Source of the DNA: Pirellulaceae bacterium | GTDB taxonomy: Bacteria; Planctomycetota; Planctomycetia; Pirellulales; Pirellulaceae | Length of the DNA stretch: 64,000 nt | Direction of reading: 5' to 3' | Assembly (NCBI GenBank): GCA_028280445.1 | Contig: JANQLU010000037.1 | Span: forward strand, 186,001-250,000 | Part shown: piece by piece, positions 26,757 to 34,028 of the stretch | How positions within the stretch are numbered: position 1 is the first letter of the stretch | How the letters are laid out: every line of letters begins with the position of its first letter | Notes under the pieces: generated by a model | The model's input: only the letters and a program-made list of their open reading frames with translations | Told to the model about the DNA's origin: nothing | Databases searched by the model: none | Made by a program: the position numbers and the translations under genes

Positions 26757-27266
26757 ATGGCCGAATCCGCCCCCCGACCATTTGATGCCGCTGTTTACAC
26801 CGGTTCGTTTGACCCCATTACTTTGGGGCATTTGAATGTTATTCAGCGAAGCAGCAAAATTTGTAATCGGTTGATTATTGGCATCGGAATGAACATTGAA
26901 AAAATGCCGTTGTTTGACCCGTCCGAACGGATGGAATTGGTGCAACGCGTCACATCGGATTTGGACAACATCGAAGTTCATATCTTCGACGGTTTGGCGG
27001 TCGAGTTTGTTCGCAGTGTCGGCGCCAAAGTGATGATTCGCGGTGTTCGTCCGCTGACGGATATCGCTGCCGAATTTACGATGACTATTGCGAATAAAAA
27101 ACTGGACCCGGAAATCGAAACGGTCTTTCTGATGGCCGATGCTAATTACGCGCACGTCTCGAGTACGTTGATCAAGCAGGTCGCACCGCTGGCAGATGAT
27201 GAAAAATTGGCCAGTTTTGTCCCTCGCCAGATCATCACGGATTTGCGAAAAAAAATGAATGCCTAA
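26757..27266 (+). CDS. coaD: phosphopantetheine adenylyltransferase
   Basis: 169 residues. CoaD joins 4'-phosphopantetheine and ATP to dephospho-CoA, the fourth step of CoA synthesis. The nucleotidyltransferase motif VYTGSFDPITLGHLNVI (T/HxGH at 22-25), the central IRGVRPLTDIAAEFTM and AHVSSTLIKQVA (the ISSTxxR/K loop) are complete. A 10-residue N-terminal extension (AESAPRPFDA) is a little longer than usual. It follows the aminotransferase gene and is followed at 83 bp by the rhomboid gene. Confidence 0.96.
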   Translation: MAESAPRPFDAAVYTGSFDPITLGHLNVIQRSSKICNRLIIGIGMNIEKMPLFDPSERMELVQRVTSDLDNIEVHIFDGLAVEFVRSVGAKVMIRGVRPLTDIAAEFTMTIANKKLDPEIETVFLMADANYAHVSSTLIKQVAPLADDEKLASFVPRQIITDLRKKMNA

Positions 27267-27349
27267 CGCAATCATCATCGATGTGCGATTAAAATGGCGA
27301 GATTGCCAAACGTCTTACCACTTTATTCGACACAGACACGCTATCGAAC

Positions 27350-28624
27350 ATGTTGTTCCCGTATTGGACGGACGCTGAACTCAAACACTGGCCATTTGCA
27401 ACGATCGTTTTGATCGTGATCAACGTGTTTGCATTCATGGTGCAAATCGCCTTGCCGCCGATTCCCGTACACTCGGACCCATCGGAAACGGAGATTTCTG
27501 AGGAAGACGAATTAATCGCAATGCTGCAGAATCGTGCGGGTGGCAATGAGGTCGAAGAATTGCCCGGTTGGTGGCCTTATGCTTTGTCACACGGCGACGG
27601 ATTGCGTCCAATTCAGTGGCTCACGTCGTTTTTTATCCACGGGGGAATCATGCACCTGGTGGGTAACATGATTTTTCTCTGGGCGTTTGGTTTGGTGGTC
27701 GAAGGTCGGGTGGGGCCATTTTTGTTTACCGTGCTCTATATGGGCATGGGTATTTTCCAAAACATCACCGAGCAATTGATTTTTCTGCCGTTTGAGGCAA
27801 TGCCGTCGTTGGGTGCGTCGAGCGCTATCTACGCGGTGATGATGTTGGCCATGCTGTGGGCGCCGCAAGACAACATGAGAATCTTTATCATGCTTTTTTA
27901 TCGCCCCTTCTTTTTTTCGATTCCGATTTTGATTCTGGCGGCAATTTATTTCCTGATTGATTTTGGCGCATGTCTGGCCGCGGGATTCGGGATGGGAACG
28001 GGTTTGCTGCATGTGATGGGCGGTGTTGTCGGGATCGGTGTTGGTATTGTGTTTTTGACATTTCAATGGGTCGATTGCGACGATCGCGATATATTTTCGA
28101 TGGTTTACGAAGCGGCAGGCAAAAAACGAAAAACGAAACCGCGGAAGCCCACGAAAAAAGATCTCAAAGCGAAAGAAACCGCCGAAGAACAGCGTCGCCA
28201 ACGCATTGAAACGATCCGCAAATCGATCCAAATGCATATCGATGCCGGAAACTTTCCTGCTGCCATGAATTTGATGAAGCAACTTCACCGAGTCGCTCCC
28301 AACGCAAGTTGGACGGCGGGCCAGATGGCAAAGTTGATTTCGTATTTTGGCAGTGAAAAACAGTGGGAGTCGGTCGTTGTCTACTCGAATCAATTTCTGG
28401 AAAAATTCGAATCTGACCCGACTCTAACGACGACCGTCAATACGATTCGAATTAATTTGGCCAAGATTTACGTGGTCGAAAAAGGGCTGCCGAGCCGTGC
28501 GTTAAAAACATTGACGCCGATCAACGTTGCTACCCTGCCCGACCGTCATCGGCAGTTGTATCATCAGATAGTCGCCGCCGCGAAAAAGCAAATTGCCGAA
28601 GGGGCAATCGAGTTTGAAGATTGA
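27350..28624 (+). CDS. rhomboid intramembrane serine protease with C-terminal TPR-like tail
   Basis: 424 residues. Rhomboids cut membrane proteins inside the bilayer. The six-helix core has HGGIMHLVGNM with oxyanion Asn106 (98-107), LGASSAIYAVM with nucleophile Ser157, and the general-base His221 in LLHVMGGVVGIGVG. The first loop (35-85) is enlarged, with an acidic segment SETEISEEDELIAM. After the last helix comes a Lys/Arg-rich linker (GKKRKTKPRKPTKKDLK) and about 150 helical residues arranged as TPR-like pairs (IDAGNFPAAMNLMKQLHRVA), which should lie in the cytoplasm and bind a partner. Substrate unknown. Confidence 0.92.
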   Translation: MLFPYWTDAELKHWPFATIVLIVINVFAFMVQIALPPIPVHSDPSETEISEEDELIAMLQNRAGGNEVEELPGWWPYALSHGDGLRPIQWLTSFFIHGGIMHLVGNMIFLWAFGLVVEGRVGPFLFTVLYMGMGIFQNITEQLIFLPFEAMPSLGASSAIYAVMMLAMLWAPQDNMRIFIMLFYRPFFFSIPILILAAIYFLIDFGACLAAGFGMGTGLLHVMGGVVGIGVGIVFLTFQWVDCDDRDIFSMVYEAAGKKRKTKPRKPTKKDLKAKETAEEQRRQRIETIRKSIQMHIDAGNFPAAMNLMKQLHRVAPNASWTAGQMAKLISYFGSEKQWESVVVYSNQFLEKFESDPTLTTTVNTIRINLAKIYVVEKGLPSRALKTLTPINVATLPDRHRQLYHQIVAAAKKQIAEGAIEFED

Positions 28625-28739
28625 TTGAACAGTGTCGGGAGTCTTTTTTCTAAGCTTGGAAATTCAATTGCGATATTTTGACATGACATCAGAAAAAGGC
28701 TCCGGCCTCTTTTGAATCCATCGTTAATTGGGGGTTTTG

Positions 28740-29264
28740 ATGAGTGCCTACTCTTATAGTCTTGTGCAGATTTTGGCTGAGCATGGAGACAAACCGGATG
28801 ATCCGGAGGATTGTGAATTGATTGAGCAGGTCGCCAGCGCGATCTACGAACGATATGAAGATTTGCCAGAAATGGATCAATGGCCGCAAAGCGTTCAATA
28901 TTTTTTCGCTTGTTATGATTTAAATTTCCAAGTGGGCGCTGGCGGGTTTGCCCAGGCTGCTTACAACGTGCCCGAGTTGTTTCTGATTGCCGAACAAGCT
29001 TTTCAATTTCTCAAACGTCCTGCGGCAGCCGAGTTGTGTCGCCGTGCGAATTCGATGTTGCCCGCGGAGTTGAAAACGCATCTTGAAAAAGGGTTTACCG
29101 AGGAACCATCTATCGGAGATGTTTTCGAACATTTCGACGAAAGTCCGATGGCCGATCTGGATGAAGAAATTCCCGATGAGTTTTGGGTGGGAGTCGAGTT
29201 GCAGCAACTTGTGCGGCAGCATCGCGCAGATTTCGAATCGATGGAGACGCCAACGGCAATCTAA
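28740..29264 (+). CDS. DUF4375-type protein
   Basis: 174 residues from the ATG at 28740 (a TTG four codons upstream is possible). The central DLNFQVGAGGFAQAAYN resembles the NGGFxQ(Y/F)F core of DUF4375/DMP19-like proteins, and YERYEDLPEMDQWPQSVQYFF leads into it as in that family. Function is unknown in all members I can name. The C-terminal third is acidic. The next gene begins 18 bp after its stop, so the two are likely one transcript. Confidence 0.75.
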   Translation: MSAYSYSLVQILAEHGDKPDDPEDCELIEQVASAIYERYEDLPEMDQWPQSVQYFFACYDLNFQVGAGGFAQAAYNVPELFLIAEQAFQFLKRPAAAELCRRANSMLPAELKTHLEKGFTEEPSIGDVFEHFDESPMADLDEEIPDEFWVGVELQQLVRQHRADFESMETPTAI

Positions 29265-29282
29265 AACACTTGGAAGCAAAGC

Positions 29283-29630
29283 GTGACGAAAAACAATTGG
29301 GCTGTATTTCGACAAGACTTTACCGGCAACGAATTTGTGGTCGAAAAAAATCTGTCGAAAGAACAAGCCGATGCCAAGGTCGCCGAATTTGAATCACACC
29401 ACCACCATCAACATTATTGGGCGTGTGAAATCAAGGAAACGGGTATCGACTTTACCGAAATGTTGCGTCAATCATTGGGTTCGGGCAGTTCGTTGGATGT
29501 TTCTTTGAAAATTCTGCGAAATCAGAAAGCGACTTTCGAGCAATGCATTCGGGCGGTTCACGAAGTAATTGGTGAAAGCTTGGCAGAGGCGGAACACACC
29601 GTTCAAAACTCGACGACTTTTGCCGACTGA
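29283..29630 (+). CDS. small soluble protein with His cluster, unknown
   Basis: 115 residues from a GTG start. The N-terminal part (NNWAVFRQDFTGNEFVVEKN) is followed by ESHHHHQHYWACEI, a cluster of five His and one Cys that might bind metal, and a helical C-terminus with ILRNQKATFEQCIRAVHEVI. No signal peptide or membrane segment. I do not recognise the family. It is probably co-transcribed with the DUF4375 gene. A 224-bp stretch without recognisable content follows. Confidence 0.65.
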   Translation: MTKNNWAVFRQDFTGNEFVVEKNLSKEQADAKVAEFESHHHHQHYWACEIKETGIDFTEMLRQSLGSGSSLDVSLKILRNQKATFEQCIRAVHEVIGESLAEAEHTVQNSTTFAD

Positions 29631-29854
29631 GCCATGTTTCGCCGTGAGCGGCAGTTGTTTTGCAGTTCTAGCGTGAGCTGAAGGGAATCGGCTGATGTTC
29701 ACATGCCAATAGAAGTGGGGCGAAAACCGTTGTCGAGCCACAATTTGTTGGAATGTGATGAAAAAGGGTTGTACGATGAGTTGACTTGCAATTGTCAGAA
29801 ACTCCTGACGGTTACTTCGTCAATTTTTCTTCCAAACTTTCAAAGGGTGCTGCA

Positions 29855-29998
29855 ATGCAATTCGTAACCCTGCAAATCATCCTGTTGGCTCAGGCTCAAG
29901 ATAACTCAACGGCGTACAAGATCGGCCAGTATGTTGGAATTGCCTTTATCGTCATTCTGGCGATTGCCATTCTGGCGCGAATTTTGAAAAAAAAGTAA
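29855..29998 (+). CDS. 47-residue single-pass membrane protein
   Basis: Begins at the ATG 29855 behind AAAGGGTG; an earlier in-frame ATG at 29786 would add 23 residues with no sign of selection. The chain is MQFVTLQIILLAQAQD, then YKIGQYVGIAFIVILAIAIL and a basic RILKKK end, so one membrane helix with an outside-facing N-terminus. Together with the next short gene it forms a pair of mini membrane proteins 22 bp apart. Function unknown. Confidence 0.6.
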   Translation: MQFVTLQIILLAQAQDNSTAYKIGQYVGIAFIVILAIAILARILKKK

Positions 29999-30020
29999 TC
30001 TATGAAACGAGGAGGATATT

Positions 30021-30200
30021 ATGCGGCGCGTATTCGGTGCGCTGATACTGCTGATGGGAATCAGTCTGGCAGCCTGGATTGGCTACAATTTGCTGATTGA
30101 ACGACAGCCCGAAGCCACAGGGAGTCCCCTGCCGGCAATGATTCTCAGTATCGCATTCATTTTTGTCGGCGGTCGTTGGGTGCTGAATAAATCCGCCTGA
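30021..30200 (+). CDS. 59-residue two-helix membrane protein
   Basis: Too short for usual ORF cut-offs but well supported: GAGGATATT places an AGGAGG-type ribosome site (30009-30016, reading GAGGAGG) 5-8 bp ahead of the ATG. The product has two hydrophobic helices, VFGALILLMGISLAAWIGYN and AMILSIAFIFVGGRWVL, with a short basic/acidic loop ERQPEATGSP. It follows the 47-residue membrane protein by 22 bp. No family recognised. Confidence 0.65.
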   Translation: MRRVFGALILLMGISLAAWIGYNLLIERQPEATGSPLPAMILSIAFIFVGGRWVLNKSA

Positions 30201-30364
30201 TCAAGTCGTTCTCAAATAGCGCTTGCATTTGTGTTGGCGATCCCGATATCGCTGATTGGGTTTGTCGGCGGATTTTTCTTTCGTGAATTGAATGCGATAA
30301 TACGTACGATCGTTCCGTTTTGGTTTAACCTGTAGCGTTTGATTTTTCGCCAGAAAGTAGTTGC

Positions 30365-30751
30365 ATGAACCATCAACACAAAATTTCGGATGCGCTATCG
30401 GCGCTGCTCCAGCGCCAGAACGAAGATGCGTTTGTGATTATCGAGGATTCACGGACGAACAAATTTGTGCAGTTTGCTCGAACCGACGACGGACTGCTGC
30501 TGCTCGATCTTCCGGCTGTCGCGCTGACGGAGACGGAATTCGAAAAAGCGACACAGTTTTTTGAACAACGCGGTGTCGTTGGCCAAGAACACGAGTTACT
30601 CAGTGAGCCAGATGGCGTTGCAGTGGATTCCATTTTTACATTTAACGTCGAATACGAATCCGTTTCTGAAGCAACGAAAACGGTCGAAGAAATTTTTAAA
30701 TCGGTTTTTGGAATCAAAGCAGGTAGCGGGTTCAGGATCAACGAAAATTGA
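30365..30751 (+). CDS. TY-Chap/YbjN-like small protein
   Basis: 128 residues, soluble, acidic. DAFVIIEDSRTNKFVQFA followed by LLLLDLP and TETEFEKATQFFEQRG fits the N-terminal TY-Chap fold, related to type III secretion chaperones and YbjN, in which the domain binds peptides or acts as an immunity-type chaperone. This is a fold-level guess from pattern only. It is convergent with the DUF1559 gene and separated from it by repeats. Confidence 0.6.
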   Translation: MNHQHKISDALSALLQRQNEDAFVIIEDSRTNKFVQFARTDDGLLLLDLPAVALTETEFEKATQFFEQRGVVGQEHELLSEPDGVAVDSIFTFNVEYESVSEATKTVEEIFKSVFGIKAGSGFRINEN

Positions 30752-30780
30752 TCGAGGTTTTTCTGTCGTTTTGTCTAAAT

Positions 30781-30906
30781 GTGAGCGCCTTGCCGCTCAC
30801 TAACCGCATCTTTCCGATTTGATCAACGCCGTTGCCGCTCACGTGGAACTGGCTCGGCGGGAGCCTCGCCCTCCCACTTCGCCCTCCCCCCTCGCCCTCC
30901 CTCTCC
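30781..30906. repeat. degenerate family A plus family E repeats
   Basis: GTGAGCGCCTTGCCGCTCAC at 30781-30800 is a collapsed family A element (outer arms only). TTGCCGCTCAC recurs at 30832. From 30851 the family E segment GGGAGCCTCGCCCTCCC is followed by two further CGCCCTCCC copies. It lies between the convergent genes ending at 30751 and 30908. Confidence 0.78.
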
Positions 30907-30907
30907 G

Positions 30908-31942
30908 CTAGTCAACTAAAACTTCGTGTCCATTGCGTGTTGACAGCGCTTGCCAGACGGTGGAGTCAATTGAATTCGAAACAAAATCGACCGAACCGTC
31001 GGCTCGGCAGATATTGACGCCTGCTGGGTGATGACTGCGTGAAGTGACGGCAGCGTAGGTTCGTGCGGTTAACGATTTGCCTTCCTGTTGATTATTCCAA
31101 TCGACATCGAATTGGACGCCGTCCACAATATGCGGAACAACGGTGTTAGGTGGAAATGTCGAAGTAAAACTTGTTTGGTGCGCGCGACCATCCACCCATT
31201 CCGTATGGCCGGAGTTACTTTTGAAATCGCCTCCCAAACCCGTAATCTCATAGCGATCGATGGGCATCGCGATGGTTCCTTCGATACCTGCATTTCGCAA
31301 ATAGGGGGTATACGCTTTGACTTCACCGAACAACAACGTGTTGCTTTGTCCGTCAGTAAATGAGCCCAATCGCAAATGTCGATTGGTGGCAAACGCGCCG
31401 TTTGATACCTGGTTGGAATTGGGGTCAAACACAAACCAGGTTCCAGCATTGCCCGCGTAGTTTAACGGGTAGTGATACGGGTCACCGTTTTTTAAACGCA
31501 TTTCGTCCAGAGGTTCGCTGGGGCATAGATAGGTTCCGATGCGGAGTGCCGGCAACCGATGCAATTCTCCTCCCAGATCGACCGGCGGATGGGAGCCGTA
31601 CCCAATATTAAAGTTGATGGCATCATGCAAATTCGCTTTTTCCAAAAATGGAAGCAGCTGAGCCTGGACGGACCAGCCCGAAATGTTTCCCGAATCTAAA
31701 TCACCTGATGCCAGCCAAGCAGTAGGAAGTTTGCGGTAATTTGATTCGTAATTGAGTGTTGCGATACCCAATTGGTGCAAATTATTGCGGCATTGAACCC
31801 GGCGGGCAGCCGCTCGAACTTGTTGAACCGCCGGAATCAGCAACCCAATCAAAATTGCAATCACGGCGATCACGACCAATAGTTCGACCAAAGTAAATCC
31901 TGGTTGCGCCGTACCTGAATTGCGCAGTTTTTTTGTCAGCAT
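30908..31942 (-). CDS. DUF1559 pseudopilin-like protein
   Basis: 344 residues. The prepilin N-methylation motif GFTLVELLVVIAVIAILIGL (15-34) makes a type II/IV pseudopilin-like signal and membrane stem; LIPAVQQVRAAARRVQCRNN follows exactly as in planctomycete DUF1559 proteins. The C-terminal SHHPAGVNICRADGSV contains the H-x9-DG motif that marks the family. Such proteins exist in tens to hundreds of copies per planctomycete genome. They are thought to be surface or secretion-related, without proven function. Its 5' leader contains a 10-bp perfect hairpin. It diverges from the hemP-like gene. Confidence 0.96.
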   Translation of the reverse strand: MLTKKLRNSGTAQPGFTLVELLVVIAVIAILIGLLIPAVQQVRAAARRVQCRNNLHQLGIATLNYESNYRKLPTAWLASGDLDSGNISGWSVQAQLLPFLEKANLHDAINFNIGYGSHPPVDLGGELHRLPALRIGTYLCPSEPLDEMRLKNGDPYHYPLNYAGNAGTWFVFDPNSNQVSNGAFATNRHLRLGSFTDGQSNTLLFGEVKAYTPYLRNAGIEGTIAMPIDRYEITGLGGDFKSNSGHTEWVDGRAHQTSFTSTFPPNTVVPHIVDGVQFDVDWNNQQEGKSLTARTYAAVTSRSHHPAGVNICRADGSVDFVSNSIDSTVWQALSTRNGHEVLVD

Positions 31943-31976
31943 AGAATGCTCCTTGTCCTAAAATCCAGCAAAGAAC

Positions 31977-31999
31977 GCTGTTAGCGGCGCGCTAACAGC
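31977..31999. promoter_or_regulatory. perfect hairpin in leader of DUF1559 gene
   Basis: GCTGTTAGCG (31977-31986) and CGCTAACAGC (31990-31999) pair perfectly around a 3-base loop, 35 bp upstream of the DUF1559 start codon. No U-run follows. It could be an operator or an mRNA leader structure. Confidence 0.45.
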
Positions 32000-32096
32000 C
32001 CGAGATGTGGCTGGCTGAGAAAGGTCGAAACGAATCGACCCTGCATGGCTTGCTAAGTTCTCGGAAATACGTAAATTGAAGACTGGATTTTCGTTA

Positions 32097-32113
32097 TTGA
32101 GATTCAGTCTCAA
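32097..32113. promoter_or_regulatory. palindromic operator ahead of hemP-like gene (possibly Fur-type)
   Basis: TTGAGATTCAGTCTCAA is a perfect 6-bp inverted repeat with a 5-bp centre, in an AT-rich setting 60 bp upstream of the ATG at 32174. HemP/HmuP genes are normally iron-regulated and often follow a Fur box with half-site TGAGA or TGATAAT, so this is a reasonable candidate operator. Assignment to Fur is inference. Confidence 0.5.
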
Positions 32114-32173
32114 TTGAGTTTAGTGTTCGATCGCGGCATAAACAAGGGCAGAAAACCCACAAATCTCCAAAAC

Positions 32174-32383
32174 ATGAACGAAAATAATCCCGAGTCGAAT
32201 CCGGAAAATTCAGGAGAGCAATGGTCGTCGACGTCGATGCCTGCTGCGCCCGCTGACGCTTTTCCCAAAATTATCAATTTTGATACTTTGGCCCGATGTG
32301 GCGATGAAATCTGGATCGAAAACAACGGTCAGATTTATCGTTTGCGCCGCACCAAACAGGGCAAGTTGATTTTGACCAAATAA
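32174..32383 (+). CDS. hemP: HemP-like hemin uptake protein
   Basis: 69 residues from the ATG at 32174; a TTG at 32114 would lie against the operator and is unlikely. The last 25 residues, IWIENNGQIYRLRRTKQGKL followed by ILTK, are the HemP/HmuP domain (YxLRxTRxGKLILTK). The N-terminal half is Asn/Ser/Glu-rich and likely disordered. HemP proteins act in haem uptake, HmuP as co-activator of the haem receptor gene. Here no receptor, tonB or ABC genes are adjacent, so it is an isolated member. It is convergent with the next gene. Confidence 0.85.
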   Translation: MNENNPESNPENSGEQWSSTSMPAAPADAFPKIINFDTLARCGDEIWIENNGQIYRLRRTKQGKLILTK

Positions 32384-32479
32384 ATCTCAGGTGAATTGAG
32401 TCAGTACGGTTTGTTGCTGTTTGAACGAGCGAAGTGCCCGATTCGCTTTCTCGTCGTCCGTTGTTCCGAACGCTGTTGT

Positions 32480-33001
32480 TTAATCCAGTTGGTCTAACAA
32501 TTTTTTCATCCGGCATGCGTAAGCGCGGTTGGTATGTTTCGCCTGTTGGGTCAAGGCGGAGGCCAGTCTTTTTTTAGAGGCGCGATTTTGCTGCACCAAA
32601 TTATGAAGTGTTTTGGCCGAATACGACTTGCTCGCAATACAGGCATCGTCACTTTGGAGCCAAGCAAACAGTTGTGAAATCGCGCGTTTTTCCATTTTTT
32701 CAGGAACGTTGGTCAGCATCAGCCATTTAGAAACACTTCGCTGCATTCCAGGAAACGGCATCTGGTTTCTCAATTCGAACAGTGGTTCGAGACAAGCGGC
32801 AACTCGGTCGGGATCGATCTCACACAGGTCACCGATGAACCACATAAACCGCTGTGACGTTTTATCCCCACGATGCAGCAACGACATCAAGCTTTCCAGA
32901 GACACATCTTGGTCAATGACTTGCTGAGCCCAGAATTTTCGATCGCGTGCCGATGAGTTGGCGAGTGATGCGTTCAAGTTTTTCACTAACTCGGTTACCA
33001 T
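32480..33001 (-). CDS. helical protein of unknown function
   Basis: 173 residues from the ATG at 33001 (MVTELVKNLN); 27 codons upstream are encoded partly by a family B repeat and were not included. The chain is all-helical with repeated pairs (SLESLMSLLHRGDKTSQRFM, CLEPLFELRN, AISQLFAWLQSDDACIASKS, TLHNLVQQNRASKKRL), resembling HEAT-type repeats. Such proteins commonly bind protein or nucleic acid. No signal peptide or enzyme motif. It stands downstream of the J-domain gene on the same strand. Confidence 0.7.
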   Translation of the reverse strand: MVTELVKNLNASLANSSARDRKFWAQQVIDQDVSLESLMSLLHRGDKTSQRFMWFIGDLCEIDPDRVAACLEPLFELRNQMPFPGMQRSVSKWLMLTNVPEKMEKRAISQLFAWLQSDDACIASKSYSAKTLHNLVQQNRASKKRLASALTQQAKHTNRAYACRMKKLLDQLD

Positions 33002-33058
33002 GCCTCGATTTTCGCACAAATCCCACACGCCGAAAATCAAGCATTGAAAATTCGCAAA

Positions 33059-33158
33059 GTAGGGCCGGTTCCCACCGGCCAATCAAAATGGCACAGCCGA
33101 TGTTAACGGCTGGGTGACGATGCCAACAAACAGATTGGCCGGTGGGAGCCGGTCCTAC
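33059..33158. repeat. family B palindrome with long spacer
   Basis: Left arm 33059-33080, right arm GGCCGGTGGGAGCCGGTCCT to 33158 with two changes, separated by 56 bp. It lies between the stop of the J-domain gene (33171) and the start of the helical protein gene (33001). Confidence 0.88.
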
Positions 33159-33170
33159 ATGCGTTTTTGT

Positions 33171-33734
33171 TCAGGCGGTGGCCCGGCTACTGTGATGTTC
33201 GATTTTCTTGAGATTACGACTCAAATTCCCAGAATAGTTTTCAACCTGATCGACACCTTCGGCGGTGATCGACAACAGGCCGCTTTCCTCCCGTTCGACC
33301 CAGCCTTTTTGTTTGAAATACCAGAGATGAAATTCGAGTATTTCTTCAGGACAGGTTGTCAGTTCCATCAATCGACTGACGCTGACACCAGGTTGTTTCA
33401 TATCCGCTCGACGCCGTGCGTAAAACACCGAAAGCAAATTGGCGCGTTCGGAATAATCGTCCACAGCTGTCTCGGCACCTTTGATTATGACGGCGTTTTC
33501 GCGTTTATGTTGTTCACGGTCGATGTCAAAGGTTGCACGTTTCTCCGGATCGCGCAGAATTTCGTAGGCTTGCAAAACGAGCTTGAATCGTGCCCCCGAT
33601 TCATCTTGGGAAACGTCGGGATGGTGTTTTCTGGCTAAATATCGAAAGACGTTTTCGATGGTCTCCGCCGTAGCGCGGGGACTGATTTCCATGATTTCAT
33701 AGAAATCAACAAAATTCGTGTGCGTATTCGACAT
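33171..33734 (-). CDS. J-domain protein with C-terminal winged-helix-like region
   Basis: 187 residues. The N-terminal J domain (NFVDFYEIMEISPRATAETI to about 75) holds the HPD triad in ARKHHPDVSQ, required to stimulate Hsp70 ATPase. No G/F region, zinc finger or DnaJ C-terminal domain exists. The C-terminal half (VSRLMELTTCPEEILEFHLW, YFKQKGWVEREESGLLSITA, EGVDQVEN) has the look of a winged helix. This is a specialised co-chaperone that probably brings DnaK to a particular client; the client is not known. No dnaK is nearby. Confidence 0.85.
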   Translation of the reverse strand: MSNTHTNFVDFYEIMEISPRATAETIENVFRYLARKHHPDVSQDESGARFKLVLQAYEILRDPEKRATFDIDREQHKRENAVIIKGAETAVDDYSERANLLSVFYARRRADMKQPGVSVSRLMELTTCPEEILEFHLWYFKQKGWVEREESGLLSITAEGVDQVENYSGNLSRNLKKIEHHSSRATA

Positions 33735-34028
33735 GAGAATTCCGTGACGGGTAAAACGACGGGATCACGAGTTTCGTGATGATAGGTAGGCTTCAGGATT
33801 GAAGGGTTGGAAAAGTCTAGGTTGCGCTTTGACGCTAAACGAATTGAATCCTTTCGAAACGACTGATTTTGGTCCGGATGTAAGGATTGAAACGAAAATC
33901 AATCGCTGCCATGTTCATCAGGACCAGCGACGACGTTTCCAACGTCAGCGCATGGAGCGACCGAGTTAGTCATTTTGGATCGTCGTCGCCATCACTACAT
34001 GCTGAACTGGTCGATTGAGGAGTTTATT
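33735..34028. other. intergenic gap, nothing recognised
   Basis: About 294 bp between two minus-strand genes, J-domain and fhs. I see no repeat, terminator or gene in it. Confidence 0.5.
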
